Origin: Deltaproteobacteria bacterium
Lineage (GTDB): Bacteria > Myxococcota_A > UBA796 > SXON01
Assembly: GCA_014191855.1 (NCBI GenBank)
Contig: BJHF01000012.1
Location: forward strand, 19,780-83,779
Direction of reading: 5' to 3'
DNA length: 64,000 nucleotides
Shown: positions 33,143 to 42,657 of the stretch, piece by piece
Numbering within the stretch: position 1 is the stretch's first letter
How the letters are laid out: every line of letters begins with the position of its first letter
Program-made: the position numbers and the translations under genes
Notes under the pieces: generated by a model
What the model was told of the DNA's origin: nothing
Seen by the model: the letters and a program-made list of their open reading frames with translations, nothing else
Database searches by the model: none

Positions 33143-33511
33143 TCAGCAGGCGTTGAGCTGGGCCTCGAACTCGCGGAGGATCTGGGCTGCGGGGCCGGTG
33201 CGGTTCGCGCACAACAGCCGCTTGTAGCTGCGCCAAAGCTCGCCCAGGTAGGGGTCGGCGGCGAGCTTGTGCTCTTCAGTGTCCGGGTCCACCGTCGGGA
33301 GGGTCGTGGAGGCCAGCCCGCGCCGTCGGTGCAGTGTGCGAAGACCACTTACGAAGTTGCCGGTTGCTTGCGGATCGCCGCGGCGGCGCAGCTCGATGAA
33401 CACCTGCCAGCACACGCTCTCGGGGAGCCGGGTCTTGGTCTCCGGCGGCGTGCGGAGGAGGCGAAGCAGGTCGCGGGTGGGGGCGTTCAGATCGACAGCG
33501 TGGGTGAGCAC
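33143..33511 (-). CDS. Hypothetical protein upstream of bioB
   Basis: A 122-residue protein from GTG at 33511, the start nearest the divergent gene that leaves room for promoters. It is mostly helical, with many Arg and Leu and two or three Cys near the C-terminus (LLCANRTG, LNAC). No family is recognised. It lies 39 bases before bioB on the same strand, so it may be cotranscribed with the biotin genes. Confidence 0.55.
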   Translation of the reverse strand: MLTHAVDLNAPTRDLLRLLRTPPETKTRLPESVCWQVFIELRRRGDPQATGNFVSGLRTLHRRRGLASTTLPTVDPDTEEHKLAADPYLGELWRSYKRLLCANRTGPAAQILREFEAQLNAC

Positions 33512-33584
33512 TACCGGAACCTCTGAGCGCGCAAAGGGTAGCACAGGCCACCTTCGCGCGGATAGGGAGCGGCGGACCAGGGGC

Positions 33585-34724
33585 GTGCTTCCCGTGCTCG
33601 GCGTGCTGTTCTTCGTGGTCCTTCCCGGGTGTTCCCCGTACCGACCGCCGCCTGCCACGCCGCCGCTCATCGAGGCGAGGGGCGCGGTGCGTGTGGTGCG
33701 CGAGCCGTCGGCGCCGGCGCGGGTGCACGTCGTGCTGCGGGCGGGCAGCGCCTATGATCCTCCGTCGCGAGAGGGGCTGGCGTATGTTGTGGCCACCGCG
33801 GTGGCCTCCGCCTCAGGCGCGGCGCTCTCGGTCGGCCCTGAGCTCGTGCAGCTTTCGGTGGCGCCGGAAGGGGTATCGGCGCTCGCCGCAGCGCTGGCCG
33901 CGCCGCTCACCGCGGAGGCCTTCGCGGCCGGGAAAGCGGATGCGGCGGCGCGCTTCGGGGTGAACGAGTGCGCCGCGGTCGCCAGCGCCCTGGGCGATGC
34001 CTGGATCCTCGCCGGGCACCCTTACGGCCACGCCGTTTTTGGGCGTTCGTCGGTGATTCCCACGCTCTCCCTGGCCGAAGGCGAGTCGTTCCGCTTGCAG
34101 CGGTATGCTCGCGATGCGGCGGTGATCGCCGTCGATGGCGAGGTGAACGTCACCTCCCTGCTGGGGCTGTTCACCCCGTCGCTGTCGTCGTCCGTCACGC
34201 CGGCCGTGCGCTCCAAGGTCGCAATGGAGGATCTCGTCGTCGTGGCCCCGGTCACGGCGTCGTGCAGCGTGGTCGGTCCGAGGCGCCCAGAAGCCTGGTC
34301 TGCCGCCGATCAAGCCGCCGCGTCCGTGGCCGCGGAGCTCGTGGGAGCGCCCCCGCCGCCCGCTCGGGTCGATCCCTTCGTCACCCTCACGCTCCCGGGT
34401 GCCGAGGCCGCGCTCAGCCCGCTGCTCGAAGGGGATTTCGAAGCGGCACGCGAGCGTGTTCGCGCGCGCGTTTCCGTCCCCAGCGCGCTGCCGGCCGCTG
34501 CCGACATCCTCCTTGTGCCCATCCGGATGGGTCACGCGATCCGGGCTTCTGACCTTGCTTCTGCGGTCAATGCGCTCACCGATGAAGCCTTCGACGCGTG
34601 GGTGCTTACCACCTTTGGCGAGGGTGCCGTGCGAGTCGCGGTGTTCCCGGATACCGCGACTGCATCCACCGTCGAATCGACGGCCACCCGGCACGTTCTC
34701 ACGAGCGAGGCGCTATTCCGATGA
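33585..34724 (+). CDS. M16-peptidase-like lipoprotein lacking the zinc motif
   Basis: A 379-residue protein from GTG at 33585 (GTG codons at 33594 and 33603 are alternatives). It has a lipoprotein leader ending LPGC. Residues ~25-60 match the start of M16 (insulinase/MPP) domains: VHVVLRAGSAYDPPSREGLAY, but the position of the zinc site HxxEH is occupied by VVATAVASA. It therefore keeps the fold but probably lacks catalysis. It overlaps the next lipoprotein gene by four bases. Confidence 0.7.
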   Translation: MLPVLGVLFFVVLPGCSPYRPPPATPPLIEARGAVRVVREPSAPARVHVVLRAGSAYDPPSREGLAYVVATAVASASGAALSVGPELVQLSVAPEGVSALAAALAAPLTAEAFAAGKADAAARFGVNECAAVASALGDAWILAGHPYGHAVFGRSSVIPTLSLAEGESFRLQRYARDAAVIAVDGEVNVTSLLGLFTPSLSSSVTPAVRSKVAMEDLVVVAPVTASCSVVGPRRPEAWSAADQAAASVAAELVGAPPPPARVDPFVTLTLPGAEAALSPLLEGDFEAARERVRARVSVPSALPAAADILLVPIRMGHAIRASDLASAVNALTDEAFDAWVLTTFGEGAVRVAVFPDTATASTVESTATRHVLTSEALFR

Positions 34725-35536
34725 TCCTGACTCTCCTGCTCGTGGGCTGCGGTGGTGGCGGCAGCGATCTGTCCGCGTTCGTCCCCACCGTGAAGTTCAA
34801 CCGCTTGGACCTCACCGATCTGAGCTTTGACGACCTGTCGGTCGACTTCGTGTTCGATGTGCACAACCCGAACCCGGTGGACCTGCCGCTCGAGCGCTTC
34901 GCCTACGGCCTCGCCCTGGATCAGCTTGAGATCCTGAGCGGGGACAGCCCCGAGGGCGTCATGCTCCGGGAGGCCGCCACGAGCGAGATGGTGCTGCCGG
35001 TCACGCTCAACTTCGTGAACCTCTACGAGTTGGTCACGGCCGAGCGCGGCACCGACAACCTGCCCTTCGAGCTTACCGGCGGCTTCGGGTGGGACACGGA
35101 TATCGGCCCGGTGGACGTCACGTTCGACGAGGAAGGCGACTTCCCGGCGCTGCGCACGCCCGAGATCAAGGTGGGGGACCTGTTCGTCACTGAAGTCACG
35201 GATTCCAAGGCCGGCTTCGCGCTGAACGTGGACATCGACAACGATCACGGCTCCACCCTGGACTTCGCCAATCTCGACTTCAAGGTGAAGTTCGCCGGCT
35301 TGAAGGTGGGCGCGGGCACCGTGGACGAGTTCGGCTCCGTTCCCGGCGCCACCACCGACACGCTCCAGATCCCCTTCTCCGTGGATTACCTTGATGCCAT
35401 TGAGGCTATCGCCGCGGTGGCCTCGGGGGAGAAGTTGAAGGTCGACCTTTCGGCCACGAGCGACGTCACCACGCCCTTCGGCGTCGTGCCGCTGAGCATG
35501 GACGAAGAAGGGAACGTGGACGTCGTCGAGGAGTAG
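34721..35536 (+). CDS. LEA type 2-like lipoprotein
   Basis: A 271-residue protein. ATG at 34721 overlaps the previous stop (ATGA). Leader MILTLLLVGCGG. The beta-rich body with FVFDVHNPNPVDLPLERFAY and a second NVDIDNDHGSTLDF repeat resembles the WHy/LEA14 fold, in which an Asn-Pro pair follows a strand. It probably sits in the periplasm. Function unknown. Confidence 0.78.
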   Translation: MILTLLLVGCGGGGSDLSAFVPTVKFNRLDLTDLSFDDLSVDFVFDVHNPNPVDLPLERFAYGLALDQLEILSGDSPEGVMLREAATSEMVLPVTLNFVNLYELVTAERGTDNLPFELTGGFGWDTDIGPVDVTFDEEGDFPALRTPEIKVGDLFVTEVTDSKAGFALNVDIDNDHGSTLDFANLDFKVKFAGLKVGAGTVDEFGSVPGATTDTLQIPFSVDYLDAIEAIAAVASGEKLKVDLSATSDVTTPFGVVPLSMDEEGNVDVVEE

Positions 35537-35617
35537 TCGGCGTATTCGCTGCGGGTACGGTCGCGAACGCCGATCCGGTGTTTCGGTGGTACGCTGGGCA
35601 CCTCCGTCGGGTGACCC

Positions 35618-36160
35618 ATGCGCGCTGCCTTCTGTCTTCTCCTCTTCGCCTTCGCCTGCACCCCCACCACGACCGTGATCGAGGGCGGCGGCAACGACGA
35701 CACGTCGGCGAACGCGAACGACACCGGCGACACCGGCAGCAACGACACCGGGGACACGGATACGGCGACCGACACCGGCAAGGACACCGACACCGACCCG
35801 GGCCCCGACCTCAGCGAGGGCGAGTACGAGGGCACGATGGAGGGCGTGATGGAGGCGCAGTGGGGCGACTCCGATTGCTCCGGCGATGTGCGCTTCAGCA
35901 TCGACGGGAAGGGGAAGATCGACGGCACCGCCTCCTGCAACTTCGAAGGCGGCGGCAACGGCATGGGCGACTTTGATGGAGACCTCAGCGGCGACGAGAA
36001 GAACGGCAAGGTCTCCCTGATTTGGGCCATCGATTATGGTCGCGATACCTGGGACATCGACGGTGCGGGTTCCTACGCCGAAGGCGTGGTCGAAGCGGAG
36101 GTGAGCTACGACGAGGACTGGGGCGCGTTTGTGGGTGAGATCTACGCCGAGCGGCAGTAG
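35618..36160 (+). CDS. Lipoprotein with an Asp/Thr/Gly linker
   Basis: A 180-residue protein. Leader MRAAFCLLLFAFAC. Residues ~24-65 form a low-complexity linker of Asp-Thr-Gly repeats, followed by a ~110-residue beta-rich domain. The linker type is shared with other secreted proteins in this window. No family is recognised. A 51-nt palindromic element begins 8 bases after the stop and may act on the mRNA end. Confidence 0.75.
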   Translation: MRAAFCLLLFAFACTPTTTVIEGGGNDDTSANANDTGDTGSNDTGDTDTATDTGKDTDTDPGPDLSEGEYEGTMEGVMEAQWGDSDCSGDVRFSIDGKGKIDGTASCNFEGGGNGMGDFDGDLSGDEKNGKVSLIWAIDYGRDTWDIDGAGSYAEGVVEAEVSYDEDWGAFVGEIYAERQ

Positions 36161-36167
36161 CACCGGG

Positions 36168-36218
36168 GCGAATCGCGGCTCCCTGTCCCGTGGTTGAGCG
36201 GGTGTCGCAGCGATTCGC
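36168..36218. repeat. 51-nt palindrome-bounded element, copy 3 (subfamily B)
   Basis: GCGAATCGC (36168-36176) and GCGATTCGC (36210-36218) bound 51 nt. The interior has CTCCCTGTCCCG as in the bioF copy and a small hairpin CCCG...CGGG. It follows the lipoprotein stop by 7 bases. Confidence 0.82.
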
Positions 36219-36232
36219 GGCGTGGTCGCGCC

Positions 36233-36442
36233 GAGGTATCCCCCCCGAAAAGCGACACCCACTCCAGGTATCCCCTCCGAATTGCGACAGCCGGGGCGCT
36301 CCCGCCAACACACGCCTCGTAACGACGCAAAGTTTTCGGCGTTGCTCCGTGTGGCAGCTCCTCGCGGCGCGCGTCCGCCGCGGCGAGAGTCGCAAATCCG
36401 AGGGGATACCTCGCGAAGTGTCCCAAGTTGAGGGGGATACCT
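36233..36442. repeat. ~210-bp imperfect palindrome with four AGGTATCCCC boxes
   Basis: The box AGGTATCCCC plus a GCGAC-like tail occurs forward at 36234 and 36266 and as reverse complement ending at 36411 and 36442. Within each pair the spacing is 31-32 bp, about three helical turns. The interior also shows partial two-fold symmetry (CACACG ... AACG.CG.AAA on both arms). It contains no gene. It could be an operator array, a replication or partition-type site, or a degenerate mobile element; the sequence does not decide. Confidence 0.7.
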
Positions 36443-36489
36443 CCGCGGCGGGTAGCGTCGTCTCCCGTGCGTGCGCCTCCGGTCCCGCC

Positions 36490-36540
36490 GCGATGCGCCG
36501 AGATGCTCGCTCGGCCCCAAAACCTGGCCTTGCGCATCGC
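36490..36540. repeat. 51-nt palindrome-bounded element, copy 4 (subfamily A)
   Basis: GCGATGC (36490-36496) and GCATCGC (36534-36540) bound 51 nt, extended by a matching G/C pair to 8 bp. GGCC (24-27) and TGGCC (36-40) are in register with the copies at 22657 and 48486. It lies 15 bases before the fadN operator. Confidence 0.82.
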
Positions 36541-36555
36541 CCCTGAACCTCATAA

Positions 36556-36573
36556 TGAATGAGGGTTCATTCA
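36556..36573. promoter_or_regulatory. FadR-type operator upstream of fadN-fadA
   Basis: TGAATGA-GGGT-TCATTCA is a perfect 7-bp inverted repeat. Its arms are identical to the Bacillus subtilis FadR (TetR family) box, TGAATGA-N4-TCATTCA. It overlaps a -10-like CATAAT (36551-36556) and ends 12 bases before the fadN ATG, so a bound repressor would block transcription. No TetR-family gene is in the window. Confidence 0.8.
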
Positions 36574-36585
36574 GGGAGCCGCAGC

Positions 36586-38952
36586 ATGGCCATCCAGAAG
36601 GTCGCCGTCCTCGGGGCGGGTGTCATGGGGCAGGGCATCGCCGCCCACCTCGCCAACGCCGGCGTTTCGAGCTTGTTGTTCGACATCGCGCCGAAAGAAG
36701 GGGCCGACCCCCGCGCGCTCGCCAAAGCGGGCCTCGCGAACGTCGGGAAGCTCAAGCCGCCCGCGCTCTTCCGCGCGGCCGATGTCAGCTTTATCACCGC
36801 CTGCAACTACGATACCGACGCGGCGCGCCTCGCCGAATGCGACCTCATCATCGAGGTCGTGGCCGAGGTGCTCAGCATCAAGGAGAAGGTGTTTGGCTGG
36901 GTGGCGGCGAACCGCCGGCCCGGCAGCATCGTCGCGAGCAACACCTCCGGCATCCCGCTCGCGGTGATGGCCGAGAAGATGGCTCCCGACCTGCGGAGTC
37001 ACTTCGTGATCATGCACTTCTTCAACCCCGTGCGGTACATGCAGTTGTTGGAGATCGTGAGCGGTCCCGACACGCACGCCACCGTGGTGGAGGAGGTCGC
37101 GCGCTTCGGCGAGCGCCAGCTCGGCAAGGGCATCGTGTACGCGAAGGACACGCCGGCGTTCGTCGCGAACCGCGTCGGCACCTACGGAATGACCAGTGTG
37201 TTCCGCCATATGGCGCGCCTCGGCCTCACCGTTGAACAGGTGGACGCGGTGTTCGGCAAGGCGATGGGCCGGCCCGACAGCGCCGTGTTCCGTACGGCCG
37301 ATCTCGTCGGCATCGACACGCTCGCGCATGTCATCCAGGGCATCTACGATAGCTGCCCGAACGACGAAGAGCGCGCGTCCTTCGCCGTTCCTGAGTACGT
37401 CAAGCAGCTCATCGCCGCCGGCCGCCTCGGGGACAAGACGGGAACTGGCTTCTACAAGAAGGTCAAGAACGCCGAGGGGAAGAGCGAAATTCTCGCGTTG
37501 GACCTCGCCACGTTGGAGTACCGCCCGAGCGAGAAGGTGCGGTTCGCCTGCCTCGGCGCCGCGCGCTCGGCCGAGACGGTGGCCGAGAAGGTCAAGATCA
37601 TCCTGGGTGGAACCGATCCCGCGGCGCAGTTCGCCTGGGCCGTCACCGCCGACACGCTGCTGTACGCGGCTCGCCGGGTCGGCGACATCGCCGACGACAT
37701 CGTGAACATCGACCGGGGCATGCGCTGGGGCTTCCGCTGGGAGCAGGGCCCGTTTGAAACGTGGGACACGCTGGGCGTGCCCGAAACCGTCGCGAAGATG
37801 GAGGCCGAAGGCCGCGAGATCCCGGCCTGGGTCAAGGCGATGTTGGCCTCCGGCCGCACGAAGTTCTACGACCGCGACGCGGCGGGAACGCTCACGTTCG
37901 CCCCGCTGTCGGGCGCGCCGGTGGTGGTGCCGCGCAGCAAGGGCCAGCTCCTGCTCGACGACGTGCGGGCCCGCGGCGGCGAGGTCGACCGCAACATGTC
38001 GGCCTCCCTGCTCGACCTCGGCGATGGCGTGCTCTGCCTCGAGTTCCACTCGAAGATGAACGCGCTTGATGATCTCATCTTCCCCATGTACAAGCAGGCG
38101 ATCGACCTGATGGAGGCGGACAAGTACGACGCGCTGGTGATCGGCAACCAGGGCGGGCAGGCCTTCTGCGCCGGCGCCAACATCCTGATGGTGCTGATGT
38201 TCGCCATGCAGGGCGACTGGGCGGGGTTGGAGGCGGCGATCCGCGGGATGCAGGATGGCCTGCAGCGCGCCCGCTACTTCCGGAAGCCGATTGTCACCGC
38301 GCCCTGGGGACTTACCCTGGGCGGCGGCGTGGAAGTCACGATGCACTCGTCGGCCACCGTCGCGTGTGGCGAGATGTACTCGGGGCTCGTGGAGGTCGGC
38401 GTCGGCTTGTTGCCGGCGGGCGGCGGCTGCAAGGAGATGGTGATGCGCTTCCTCGGGGATCAGCCCCCGGGCGTCGCGGTCGACCCGAACCCGTACGTGC
38501 AGAAGCTGTTCGAGTACATCGCGACCGCGAAGATCTTCATGTCGGCGGAAGAGGCCCGCGATGGTCGATTCCTGCGCACCACCGACCGCGTGGAGATGGA
38601 TCCAGACGCGGTGATCGGCACCGCCAAGCAGGTCGCCCTCGGCCTCGTCGCCGGCGGCTACCAGGCTCCGCGGCCCCGCACCGCACGCGTGCCCGGCATC
38701 CAGGGCCGCGCCACCCTGGAATTGGGCTTGTACCAGTTCAACAAGGGCGGCCTCGCCACCGACTACGACGTGGTCGTGGGCAAGAAGGTGGCGCACGTCC
38801 TCTGCGGCGGCGACGTGCCGTACGGCACCGTTCGCACCGAGCAGGACCTCCTCGACCTCGAGCGGGAGGCTTTCCTCTCGCTCTGTGGCAATCCCCAGAC
38901 CCAGGCCCGGATCCAGCACATGCTGGAGAAGGGCAAGCCGCTGCGCAACTAG
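36586..38952 (+). CDS. fadN: 3-hydroxyacyl-CoA dehydrogenase/enoyl-CoA hydratase, FadN type
   Basis: A 788-residue bifunctional beta-oxidation enzyme. ATG at 36586 has AGGGAG upstream. The order is dehydrogenase first (VAVLGAGVMGQGIAAHLANAG for NAD, then IMHFFNPVRYMQL), then C-terminal dehydrogenase helices, then an enoyl-CoA hydratase domain from about residue 480 (FCAGANILMV, LTLGGGVEVTMH). This domain order and length match FadN of Bacillus rather than FadB/FadJ, where the hydratase is N-terminal. fadA follows after 9 bases. Confidence 0.9.
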   Translation: MAIQKVAVLGAGVMGQGIAAHLANAGVSSLLFDIAPKEGADPRALAKAGLANVGKLKPPALFRAADVSFITACNYDTDAARLAECDLIIEVVAEVLSIKEKVFGWVAANRRPGSIVASNTSGIPLAVMAEKMAPDLRSHFVIMHFFNPVRYMQLLEIVSGPDTHATVVEEVARFGERQLGKGIVYAKDTPAFVANRVGTYGMTSVFRHMARLGLTVEQVDAVFGKAMGRPDSAVFRTADLVGIDTLAHVIQGIYDSCPNDEERASFAVPEYVKQLIAAGRLGDKTGTGFYKKVKNAEGKSEILALDLATLEYRPSEKVRFACLGAARSAETVAEKVKIILGGTDPAAQFAWAVTADTLLYAARRVGDIADDIVNIDRGMRWGFRWEQGPFETWDTLGVPETVAKMEAEGREIPAWVKAMLASGRTKFYDRDAAGTLTFAPLSGAPVVVPRSKGQLLLDDVRARGGEVDRNMSASLLDLGDGVLCLEFHSKMNALDDLIFPMYKQAIDLMEADKYDALVIGNQGGQAFCAGANILMVLMFAMQGDWAGLEAAIRGMQDGLQRARYFRKPIVTAPWGLTLGGGVEVTMHSSATVACGEMYSGLVEVGVGLLPAGGGCKEMVMRFLGDQPPGVAVDPNPYVQKLFEYIATAKIFMSAEEARDGRFLRTTDRVEMDPDAVIGTAKQVALGLVAGGYQAPRPRTARVPGIQGRATLELGLYQFNKGGLATDYDVVVGKKVAHVLCGGDVPYGTVRTEQDLLDLEREAFLSLCGNPQTQARIQHMLEKGKPLRN

Positions 38953-38961
38953 GAGCCTTCT

Positions 38962-40128
<1,167 letters not shown>

Positions 40129-40138
40129 GCCCCGCCTC

Positions 40139-40603
40139 TCAGTCCCAGTCTCCGCCGCCTCCCGAGCTCAGGGACTGCTCGTACGTCAATCCCGAGGGCT
40201 CGACGCCGAAAATCGTGTTCTCGGTCACGTGCATGAGCTTGAGCCCGTCGGGGGCGTTCTCGTAGAGCGCCATCAGCATCCCCGCGCAGGCGACCGGCTC
40301 GTAGCGCTCCCGCGCGCTCTCGATTGGGCGGCACGTTGCCTCGACCTCCAGAAGCACGGTCACGTCGCCGAAGATCGGGCCCCAGGCGAGCGGGTAGACG
40401 TTCACGGTCGCCGACTCGACCGCCACGCACTCCTCCCCCTGCGCGCACAGGTGATCCACCACGATTGGGGAGTCCCGAACCCGGGCGACAAGCTCGGCTT
40501 CGTCCACCTCAGGCCAGAACCCGAAGGTCGGGATGCGGAGGCAGCAGCAGTTCGTGCAGGAGAGCAACAGGACGGTGACGATGCCGAGCGAGAGGCCGCG
40601 CAT
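40139..40603 (-). CDS. Lipoprotein of unknown function
   Basis: A 154-residue protein. Leader MRGLSLGIVTVLLLSC followed by TNCCCLR, another Cys-rich lipoprotein start. The rest has several Cys and an acidic composition; Gly/Ser-rich C-terminus. Convergent with fadA. No family is recognised. Confidence 0.68.
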   Translation of the reverse strand: MRGLSLGIVTVLLLSCTNCCCLRIPTFGFWPEVDEAELVARVRDSPIVVDHLCAQGEECVAVESATVNVYPLAWGPIFGDVTVLLEVEATCRPIESARERYEPVACAGMLMALYENAPDGLKLMHVTENTIFGVEPSGLTYEQSLSSGGGGDWD

Positions 40604-40641
40604 GACCGACGGTGTACCTCAGGGAGGGGGTCACCGCCCCG

Positions 40642-41475
40642 TCACGGACAAAGCTGCTCCGCCACCTGCTCGACGCCGCGCGCGCTCCAGTGGAGGTCGC
40701 GGTCGAGCCACGCGTCGTGAAGTTCGAGGTCGATCATCGGCGCGCCCACCTCGTCGCGCACGGTTGCGACGGCGCGCCCGTCGGGGAGCGTGGGGGACGG
40801 GTATCCGCCCCAGACCACGCGTGTTTCGGGATGAGCGTCGACAAACGCCCGGATTCTGGCGCCCACGCTCGCGAAGCCCACGCGAGGCTCCGGCGCGCGG
40901 CGAAGCGCGCCGATCATGCCGACGACGTCCTGTGGGATCTGCCAGCCAGCGAACGGTGAGGCGTAGAACCGTCGCGCCCACGGTGGACTCTTCACTGCAA
41001 GCAACCAGCCGTTCACGGTGATTGAGCGGTCGGCGAGCCGCCCGGCGTCGTCGTCATAGGGGTTCACGATGAGCAGGCAGTCTGTCGCGATGCTACCCAG
41101 GGACTCAGCTCGATCCAGGGCGTCGATCGCCGACCAGCCGGGGGCGGCGGCGTTGAGCATGGGATGTCCCCGTGCGATGCAACGGGCGGCGAGCGTCTCG
41201 TCGTCATCGAGGCCGAGGCCGAACGCGAGGCTATCCCCAAGCAGGACCGTGCCCTTGGCGGAGGAGGGCGTGCGGAGCCCTCGGGCGTCGAGGTGGACCG
41301 AGTATTGCCGGGCGCCGAGCAGACCCACCGCTGAAGTAGTGGGGATCAAGGCCGGAGGTGACGTGGAGGCGTAGATGGGCAGGGGGCCATGGCCGCCGCC
41401 CCGCACGGTGCGCAGCCCGCACTCGGCCAGCCCGAGGGCGGCGACCGAGCCCGCGAGCGCGAGCAGGACGTTCAA
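40642..41475 (-). CDS. SGNH/GDSL-like hydrolase, membrane-anchored
   Basis: A 277-residue protein. The TTG at 41475 overlaps the stop of the upstream gene by four bases (TTGA) and gives an N-terminal hydrophobic anchor. Block I is VLLGDSLAFG (GDS at 80-82); block V is DRDLHWSARG with the Asp and His of the catalytic triad. It belongs with the AlgX/SGNH-type proteins that act on envelope glycans or esters. A clear paralogue lies at 57139-58551. Confidence 0.72.
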   Translation of the reverse strand: MNVLLALAGSVAALGLAECGLRTVRGGGHGPLPIYASTSPPALIPTTSAVGLLGARQYSVHLDARGLRTPSSAKGTVLLGDSLAFGLGLDDDETLAARCIARGHPMLNAAAPGWSAIDALDRAESLGSIATDCLLIVNPYDDDAGRLADRSITVNGWLLAVKSPPWARRFYASPFAGWQIPQDVVGMIGALRRAPEPRVGFASVGARIRAFVDAHPETRVVWGGYPSPTLPDGRAVATVRDEVGAPMIDLELHDAWLDRDLHWSARGVEQVAEQLCP

Positions 41476-41954
41476 TCCTCGGCGTGCCAAAGCCTCACCG
41501 CCAGCACGATCTCGAGGATGAACGCGGGGATCAGGGAGAGCGGGCCGATGACCAGGAGCACGAAGCCGAGGACGTAGGGCAGCACCCCGAGCGCCGCGAG
41601 ATTGAAGGGCAGGAAGGGCAGGAGGGGCAGGAGCTGGGTGACGACCCCCGCCAGCAAGCACGCCATTACGCCTGCGACGATGCGGTGTGGGCCTGTTTGA
41701 GGCTTGTACCGGGCGAAGACGAGGATCGGAACCGCGACTCCCAGCGCGATGGCCACGCCATCCACGAGGTAGTCGAACGCCGTACGGTCCGGCACCGGGC
41801 TGCAGAAGAATCGAAGCTCGCGTCCGAACTCGGCGACGATGAGCATCGCGGCGCTGGCGACCAGGTAGCTCGCGCCGACCGCCCAGAGGGGCGTGGGTCC
41901 GGACGGCGGCGGGTCACCCCGGGGCGGCGGTTCACCATAGGGATCGGGGACCAT
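41472..41954 (-). CDS. Small polytopic membrane protein
   Basis: A 160-residue protein with a Pro-rich cytosolic N-terminus and about four hydrophobic segments (roughly residues 24-42, 62-82, 92-115, 120-150). No family is recognised. It is coupled to the SGNH gene and divergent from the methyltransferase. Confidence 0.65.
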   Translation of the reverse strand: MVPDPYGEPPPRGDPPPSGPTPLWAVGASYLVASAAMLIVAEFGRELRFFCSPVPDRTAFDYLVDGVAIALGVAVPILVFARYKPQTGPHRIVAGVMACLLAGVVTQLLPLLPFLPFNLAALGVLPYVLGFVLLVIGPLSLIPAFILEIVLAVRLWHAED

Positions 41955-41985
41955 GTTCGAAGCCTATCGCGGGCTAAGCTCACGG

Positions 41986-42648
41986 ATGTCGTCGCCATTG
42001 GCGCCCACCCGCGTTTCCCGTACCCGCGCCGAAGCCCGTGCCGGCTACGACCGGATCGCCGGGATCTACGACTGGCTGGCGGGAGCTTCGGAGCGCCCCT
42101 TCCGCCGCCGTGCCCTCGATTTTCTGGACCTTCAGCAGGGCGAGTCGGTTCTGGAGATCGGCTGTGGAACCGGCGAGGCGCTCGTGGAACTCGCCGGCCT
42201 TTCCCCCGAGGTCACCGGCGTGGATCTGTCACCGCGAATGCTCGAACGGGCACGTCGGCGCTTGGATGCGGCGGGGCGCTCGGCGCGGCTCATCGAGGGG
42301 GATGCGCACGCGCTGCCCGTGGCGGACGCCAGCCAGGACGCCGTGTTCATGAGCTTCGTGCTCGATCTCGTCGATACCCCCGAGCTTCCCGGCTTCCTCG
42401 CGGAGGTGCGGCGCGTGCTGCGCCCGGGCGGTCGCCTCGCGCTCGTCACGATGTCGGCCGACTCCGGGAGCGCCCTCCCGATGCGGCTGTATGCGTGGGC
42501 GCATCGGGTGTTTCCGGTAGCTGTGGACTGTCGCCCGGTCCACCTCGCGGCCGTGCTGGAGGCTGGCGGATTCCGGCCGGAGCGGCTGCAGCAGGGCGCG
42601 ATGTGGGGGCTCGGGGTTGCGTGGGCCCTCGCCCGCCCGCGAGGATAG
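41986..42648 (+). CDS. Class I SAM-dependent methyltransferase (UbiE-like)
   Basis: A 220-residue protein. ATG at 41986 is chosen because an ATG at 41953 would overlap the divergent start; it remains possible. Motif I is VLEIGCGTGEALVEL, the acidic loop is VTGVDLSPRMLERA, and motif II/III is VRRVLRPGGRLALV, the ubiE/coq5 pattern. The substrate is not indicated. The cardiolipin synthase gene follows after 9 bases, hinting at a lipid or quinone substrate. Confidence 0.82.
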   Translation: MSSPLAPTRVSRTRAEARAGYDRIAGIYDWLAGASERPFRRRALDFLDLQQGESVLEIGCGTGEALVELAGLSPEVTGVDLSPRMLERARRRLDAAGRSARLIEGDAHALPVADASQDAVFMSFVLDLVDTPELPGFLAEVRRVLRPGGRLALVTMSADSGSALPMRLYAWAHRVFPVAVDCRPVHLAAVLEAGGFRPERLQQGAMWGLGVAWALARPRG

Positions 42649-42657
42649 GCCCTCCTT

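Noticed and set aside
31859..33526. A 555-codon plus-strand frame opposite bioB/bioF
   Set aside because: Antisense shadow of bioB, with the Arg/Val-rich composition typical of such frames.
35537..35577. Inverted repeat TCGGCGT...ACGCCGA after the LEA-like gene
   Set aside because: Only 7 bp, long loop and no T run; weak as a terminator.
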